Source: Dipteris shenzhenensis
Lineage: Eukaryota > Polypodiophyta > Polypodiopsida > Gleicheniales
NCBI GenBank assembly: GCA_047967505.1
Contig: CM106540.1
DNA length: 64,000 nt
Reading direction: 5' to 3' (one strand)
Under the pieces are notes generated by a model. It was not told the DNA's origin and made no database searches. It worked only from the letters and a program-made list of their open reading frames with translations. The first letter of the stretch is position 1. Every line of letters begins with the position of its first letter. The position numbers and the translations under genes are program-made. This document shows, piece after piece, positions 59,146 to 64,000 of this stretch.

Positions 59146-59969
59146 AAGGACCTGCATCATATCTATCTCATTTCTCTCTGCAACGGTTTCCATTGCTTAT
59201 ATTTCAAACTAGTTGGAAACGATTCTTAGTACATCATGTACGAGTGTATATTATTAGTATACAAAACAAATTTTAAAAAACTATGGGAGTGTCATACGTA
59301 CTGCACCCAAAGTGCTCTTTAGACAATTGCTCAAGCCATGCTCCTTTCTCATGACACCCATTACAAAAAATTTGGACTCAAAAAGGGACCCTTTGGAGAA
59401 TTATTAAAATATTAGAAGCTTGGATAAGGGAATATGATATCCATGAAGGAGATTGTGCCATGTGGAATTCTCTGTAATAGAGGCTCCCTAAATCTAGGGG
59501 AAATTTAAGTTTTTTTTAAAAATACCCCAAAAAACATCATTGGTGGTTCACAATAAAAAATTATCTTTGATAGGCCTGCCCTGACCATGTCCAGCCTCCT
59601 TATTTTCCTCCAAGGGCAAACTATCCCCTAGCTAGAACTATGCTCACATTTTCCATTTGGTTCAACCATTTGGCCCAAACTTTGACTTCCTAATGAGCTC
59701 TCCCCCTATTCTCTCTCTTCCAAAATGTTTCAAACATTCATTGCTGCCACTTTCTAGCAGATATCTTCTTTCCACTATTGCTTAGTCATTCTCTCTCCTC
59801 TTTGCTCACGTTTTTCTTCCACATTCGAAAATCTCTCAGAGAGACTTCTGTCAAAGATCTATTCATCCCTCTTCTCTTCCATTCATTCTCTACTTATTTC
59901 ACTCTCTTAGAAACCAAAGTTGTGACCTAAATTTGCTTGGAAGGAGTGAGAAAAATGGGTGTTCTATCC

Positions 59970-60285
59970 AAAGGTGGATCCGCTAACAAAATACAAAACG
60001 TGTATACGTAAAATCAATGTCCATGACAATGGAAATGGGGACCAAAAGAGGGAGATGGAGAGTGGGATAGAGAGAGAGAGGTAGAGAATGGGAAGAGAGA
60101 GAGAGAGTTAAGATTGCATTTATTGATTTGCACCTCTAAGTTGAGAAAGACAAAAATAAGAAAGTTAATTAAAGTCTTTGAGAGACTATGAGATTGCAAA
60201 AAAAACCCAGATACAACTGATCCAAAGGGTGGAGCCGCTAACAAAATACCAAAAGTGTAAAATCAATGTCCATGACATAGATAGC
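59970..60285. repeat. Direct repeat pair around CGCTAACAAAATAC
   Basis: GGTGGATCCGCTAACAAAAT plus AAAATCAATGTCCATGACA at 59972-60028 recurs at 60223-60281. A related phrase (ACAAATCACAGTAAGGGTGG, AGCTACTAA) occurs at 5845-5875, marking a dispersed family. Confidence 0.75.
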
Positions 60286-60395
60286 TAAGGGCAACATGGC
60301 AACAAGATGATCATTGGGTGTCAAAGAGAGAGAGAGAGAGAATAGGGATACAAAGGGAGGGAAAGAGATAGAGAGACAAAGAGAGAGCAAGGGGG

Positions 60396-60397
<2 letters not shown>

Positions 60398-60479
<82 letters not shown>
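60398..60479. repeat. (GA)n microsatellite, ~41 units
   Basis: Uninterrupted GA repeat ending in TTTCC, preceded by a G run and shorter GA blocks from 60325. Confidence 0.98.
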
Positions 60480-60482
<3 letters not shown>

Positions 60483-60790
60483 CAAAAAAAAAACAATAAA
60501 TATAAAAATATTCAAAATGATAAAGTTGGAACTTGAATACTTTTTCAATGCTTAATGTTTACAATTACTTCACATGGCATTCTTTTTTAAATACCTTATG
60601 TATTAAACAAACTATAAACTGAGATAAACTGAGATAAACAAAGTGTGAAGAACATCATGAAAGTACGAAAATGCTCATACATCATAAAAGTGGGAACAAT
60701 ATCATGAAAGTACCAAAATGAATCTGTACATCATCATCATCATGCTGCAAAAGTGCATCCCTATACAAGAAACGTGTGAAGCCTAAACAA

Positions 60791-61040
60791 TCAATCTGAA
60801 TCCGAATCTGATAACTCTACATATGATCCTCTAGTGGAACGCTGACGTGGCTCCTGTATGACCCGCTGCCCAACCGTCCGCTGTGTGCCCTCAGGCAAAG
60901 CCGGCTCAAATGGGCCAGCCTCATCACCTGCATGAGATGGGCCAGCCTCATCCTGATGAAGAGGAGGGCATGCTGCACGGAAGTCCCGCAAATCCGAAAT
61001 CGGTGGATGAGGAGGAGCTCGATCGAGGTATGCGGAATGA
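60791..61040 (-). pseudogene. C-terminal-like ORF with DEAGP repeats and acidic end, no ATG
   Basis: Minus-strand frame reads QDEAGPSHAGDEAGPFEPA, RTVGQRVIQEPRQRSTRG, and ends SYVELSDSDSD*. The frame is open upstream through the first palindrome (RSSSPPHPPISDL) but has no ATG. The layout (repetitive linker plus acidic tail) looks like the C-terminus of a transposon- or mobile-domain-type protein, but no domain is visible. Confidence 0.3.
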
Positions 61041-61054
61041 GGGGGGTCGCTCTC

Positions 61055-61078
61055 CTTTTATAAGAAAAATTAGGGTTT
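61055..61078 (-). promoter_or_regulatory. TATA box and telo-box-like motif facing the 60.8-kb ORF
   Basis: Minus strand AAACCCTAA (61070-61078), then TATAAAAG (61055-61062), in the normal order of plant core promoters. Predicted initiation falls near the first palindrome (61018-61031). The downstream frame lacks an ATG, so function is doubtful. Confidence 0.35.
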
Positions 61079-61108
61079 AGCTACCTCGATCAAGGTATTC
61101 TGCATGTA

Positions 61109-61336
61109 TGCCACGACACCTCGATCGAGGTATCGTGACATGCCCATACATCTCGGCACATCTACCTCGATCGAGGTATCAGCATGCCACGATACCTCGA
61201 TCGAGGTATTGTCACATGCCCATACATCTCGGTACATCTACCTCGATCGAGGTATGGGCATGCCACGATACCTCGATCGAGGTATTGTGACATGCCCATA
61301 CATCTCGGTACATCCACGTTGATGGAGGTTTTGACA
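61109..61336. repeat. 76-bp tandem repeat, three units, two palindromes per unit
   Basis: Units start TGCCACGA at 61109, 61185 and 61261, with a partial fourth at 61337; the period is exactly 76. Within a unit, palindromes are spaced 46 and 30 bases, and the linker ACATGCCCATACATCTCGG is conserved. Confidence 0.95.
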
Positions 61337-61739
61337 TGCCACGATACCTTGATCGTGGTATGTCGGCAGAAGCGGGATGCCAAGTCATGGGTCCAGCATA
61401 CCTTGATCGAGGTATGTCATCTGCCCTGTCGGTTGCCCTGTCGGATGGCACATACCTTGATCGAGGTATGCTGGACATGCCACCTGACCTCGATCAAGGT
61501 TGAGCTAGATTGCCACGATACCTCGAACGAGGTAGATGTGGCATGTATAGGTGGCTTGCCAGCAAGCCTCGATCGAGGTAGAGGCTCGGTCCGGTGAAAA
61601 AGCCCAGTACCTCGATCGAGGTATTGGATTGGCTCGGTTGTCCTCGTGTGTGATTTTCATTGGAGCTAATACCTCGATCGAGGTATTGGAGACTGAAGCA
61701 AAACCTTTGTATTTTCACTCGAGCGGGTGTCATACTCAC

Positions 61740-61803
61740 CCGAAAGTGGTCCGAAAGTGGACACCCTTAGCTTGCTACCACCCTGTGACTCTTTCAACAC
61801 CTG
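61740..61803 (-). pseudogene. Possible downstream exon of the 61.9-63.2 kb pseudogene
   Basis: Minus strand: donor TTTGAG/GTATGATGG at about 61886, then an 80-base intron ending TTTTTTTTGCAG, then VLKESQGGSKLRVSTFGPLS. The short intron and good acceptor suggest a real former splice. The frame runs on into the palindrome array. Confidence 0.4.
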
Positions 61804-61886
61804 CAAAAAAAACTCACATGTTATTTCAAAATATTCTAATTCTTTTTGCATTATTGCATTAAAATACAAATTTCCATCATACCTCA

Positions 61887-63190
61887 AAGGTAGCTAACCA
61901 CCAAATCTCCTATTCTGATTGCACACTGAATTGTCTCGCATCATCAAGCTCAACTTCAAGGTCTAGTATTCTATTCATCATTGTCAAACTAACTCTTTCT
62001 AATTTTTGACCTTTGACCACCTCACTTTCATCAAGCCTTAGTACAATCTTTAGAGTACCATTGCATTTCTCCATAGGGAACTCTTCGAACATTCATAACA
62101 AAGTTATTATTGACTGTCAATTCCAATTCTTTAGTCTCTCTAGCCTTTGTTTTCAAAGTTAGTGTACTACATACATGTTGGGGCTCACCAACTAAATCAA
62201 GTACGCCCAAATTGAGTCCATGCCTGGCCTTATCAACATCAATTAGTTTATGAAGTGGGGCTTTAACGTTTGATCCCACAGAAAGACATGTTGTTTTTAA
62301 GCTCTTAAATATGAGCCGATATGCCCTTGTACTTATCCCTGCAGTATGGCAAACTCCCTATGCACTAGTTGCATTGAAATGCTCCACAACTTTGTTCATT
62401 GACTCATATGTTATCTCTGATTTTAGACTTTTGAAATTTGGATGTTGTATAACAGACTCCAATATTTTTTTTGTAAACACTTCACCCATAGCACCATAGT
62501 GTTCATCATGGATAGACATGAGTTCTGAAACACTCCTACAAGCTCTCACTCGATGCTTCTAGTGACCACTTTTCGTGGATATTTCATCCATTGAATGCAA
62601 TTTCCTCTTTCGTAGTCTTGGACCCATTGGAGTATCCTTCATGAATGATAATGTTTTTTCTAACTTCTTGATTTCATCCTTCAAAGCCGTGTTTTGCATC
62701 TGTAAGTGAATTGCATTTATAGTGCTCTCTCTCAATTGAGCATCTAATGTTTAAAACTTTGCCTGTAATTCCCGATTTTTCTTCTCTATGCCATCATATG
62801 CAGACATTTGAACACTTGTAGCTTGCATAGATGATACCAAATGTTGATTCCAAGCCTCGAACATTGCGATCCTTTTGTCTCTTTCATTAAGCAAAGATTG
62901 ATATTGGCTGTGAAGGCTACTTGCTCCATGACCAATCAACCTTGGACAATATCCTAACAAACCATTCTCACCCTTACATAGGAACTTTATTAAGCTGGTC
63001 AATCCATGGAATTGAGGAGTCTGACAAGTCTATGGATCTACTAGATATATTTTCGCTTCTAACCACAAATCCATATGTGCTTTTCCTTGATTTCGAAGAG
63101 CTACTAAATCACTTTCACTTGCTAATGAGGATTCATTCCTCTTTAAAAATGGTACATTCTCTGCATGTATTTGAAAATGGATATTCACCT
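61887..63190 (-). pseudogene. Unknown protein pseudogene with coiled-coil region
   Basis: One minus-strand frame spans about 63190 to 62090 with in-frame stops near 63033 (TAG), 62751 (TAA), 62550 (TAG) and 62358 (TAG); a frameshift near 62090 leads to 61910-62092. Segments include KFLCKGENGLLGYCPRLIG, SQYQSLLNERDKRIAMFEAW, the helical LQMQNTALKDEIKKLEKTL, TPMGPRLRKRKLHSMDE, FTKKILESVIQHPNFKSLKS, ISTRAYRLIFKSLKT and PLHKLIDVDKARHGLNLGVL. The middle is a coiled coil. No family recognised; length is at least 400 residues. It may be a host pseudogene or part of an uncharacterised transposon. Confidence 0.55.
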
Positions 63191-63404
63191 TTTTTTAATT
63201 CCGAGAGGCTTGCATGATTTCATGCACTTTCCACCTAATATAATATAACATTGACATCAATAAATAATATACAAACATGACATGTTTCATAAAAGTATCA
63301 AACCAAGCAAAAATTTAAACCCCAATTGCAAGCAAAATCTAACGATTGAAATCTACAAATTCAAAAAAACATTTACTTATCATTATCATCAAACACTGTT
63401 AAAC

Positions 63405-64000
63405 TATGTGAATGAGAAATACCTCATAGAGATCTTTGAAGAAAAAATCTGATTAAACTTGTCCTCCTCAATGGTCCCTCTTGTAATCCAAGATGTTGAA
63501 ATTGATGGATTTTTTTCCAATACTAATTATATGCTTCCAAACAATTGCAAATCTATTTCTAACCATCTTCTGTAAAAAAACTCAATAGTAAGAGTGTATC
63601 TTTTAAAACAAAAAAATCTTTCTTCCTCTTTAAATCATGTATTAAAAGAAAATAACAAAATTACCAAAAAAAACTACAAATTAATTGCTTCTTCAAAGTT
63701 GCATCATAAAATCTCATTATTTTCATTGCCTTGCATTGTTCTAAAGGTTTTCTCACTTGAATCGCCATGCAAGTTACTTTGATAGACCCTGATTTGAGTT
63801 GAAAACTAAAAACATTCTAAAACTACATGAATGAACAGTACCTGATTCTTGGAGCAAGGTTCTTTGAAAGAAAAGTGTAATTAAACTTGTCCCTCCCAGT
63901 GGTCCCAAATGTGTTCCAAGATTGATGAAGTTGATGGCTCTTGCTTTAAAACAAATTATATGCTCCCAAACATCTTGAAATCTATTTCAAGCAATATTTT
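63405..64000. repeat. Direct repeat, period ~425 bp, second unit leaves the window
   Basis: GATTAAACTTGTCC, CAATGGTCCC, CCAAGAT..TTGATGG, AATTATATGCTTCCAAACA and GAAATC/CAAATCTATTTC occur in the same order at 63450-63570 and 63880-63990. Non-coding and AT-rich. Confidence 0.8.

Larger units (their letters stand above)
61018..61685. repeat. Array of at least 16 copies of palindrome TACCTCGATCGAGGTA
   Basis: Sites begin near 61018, 61082, 61117, 61163, 61193, 61239, 61269, 61311 (decayed), 61345, 61399, 61453, 61486, 61519, 61566, 61608 and 61670. Six are perfect 16-mers (61163, 61193, 61239, 61269, 61608, 61670); others differ by one to a few bases, often symmetrically or as G-T wobble. Spacing is regular in 61109-61336 and irregular elsewhere. 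None occurs in the rest of the window. The unit has no stop in any frame on either strand. Confidence 0.97.

Noticed and set aside
60311-60499. ORFs of repeated Arg-Glu or Leu-Ser on both strands
   Set aside because: Translations of the (GA)n microsatellite only. The same holds for Leu-Ser ORFs at 5308-5649, 7087-7641 and 11099-11344, and for Val-Cys ORFs at 45876-46182.
61104-61597. YLDRG/TSIEV/PRSRY repeat protein genes
   Set aside because: All frames on both strands are open because the palindrome lacks stops; no ATG context, splice or composition supports translation.
61018-61685. CRISPR-like array (short palindromic repeats with spacers)
   Set aside because: Plant nuclear context, repeats are full palindromes, not ~30-bp direct repeats; spacers are not uniform in length and several are identical between units; no cas genes.
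1-64000. tRNA, rRNA or snRNA genes, organellar inserts
   Set aside because: No tRNA cloverleaf with A/B boxes, rRNA blocks or plastid/mitochondrial genes were recognised by eye; a tRNAscan or organelle search could still find short pieces.

Overview
The window is nuclear DNA from a seed plant with a large, transposon-filled genome. The evidence is Ty1/copia and Ty3/gypsy elements with primer-binding sites of the plant initiator-Met type (TGGTATCAGAGC), a hAT DNA transposon, many microsatellites, and a plant-type WDR82/SWD2 gene whose short exons are separated by introns of 7.4 and 8.9 kb stuffed with retroelements. That intron architecture is most like a gymnosperm (conifer, cycad or Ginkgo); the lineage is an inference. 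No rRNA, tRNA, CRISPR or bacterial features were seen.

1-21.9 kb: a minus-strand WD40 gene of the WDR82/SWD2 family (a subunit of COMPASS-like H3K4 methyltransferases). Eight exons are resolved with GT..AG junctions and matching phases; the last C-terminal exon(s) lie beyond the window start. Intron 7 (4002-12906) holds a decayed chromovirus and LTR-promoter blocks. Intron 1 (14332-21686) holds an internally deleted gypsy element with two ~870-bp LTRs carrying dense W-box (TTGAC) clusters, and a 999-bp solo LTR with a perfect TCTCT target duplication.

22.2-34.9 kb: a three-layer nest. A hAT transposon (22255-34867) has an exact 8-bp target duplication AACACAAC. It is split by a minus-strand copia element (about 23494-33266), which is itself split by a 4.35-kb non-autonomous LTR element (28335-32683) carrying telomere-like CCCTAA repeats in an LTR.

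34.9-46 kb: a gypsy element (gag, protease, RT, RNase H, start of integrase) is cut at about 41408 and joined to an inverted, truncated copia copy (B). Next comes a 2.28-kb non-autonomous element with 0.66-kb LTRs, bounded by CA and GT microsatellites.

46-52 kb: mostly non-coding, with a 248-bp tandem duplication, a LINE zf-RVT remnant, and one probable host gene (50930-51184, minus) for an 84-residue membrane protein with a TATA box.

52-58.5 kb: a structurally complete copia element (C, 52471-57977; LTRs ~96% identical; TSD CAAGT) inserted into a satellite-like array. Its pol is one frame interrupted almost only by TAG codons, six of which are shared with copy B.

58.5-64 kb: simple repeats, a minus-strand pseudogene of unknown family (about 61910-63190), and the most unusual object here: at least 16 copies of a 16-bp palindrome (TACCTCGATCGAGGTA) in 670 bp, partly in a 76-bp tandem array, with all six reading frames kept open.
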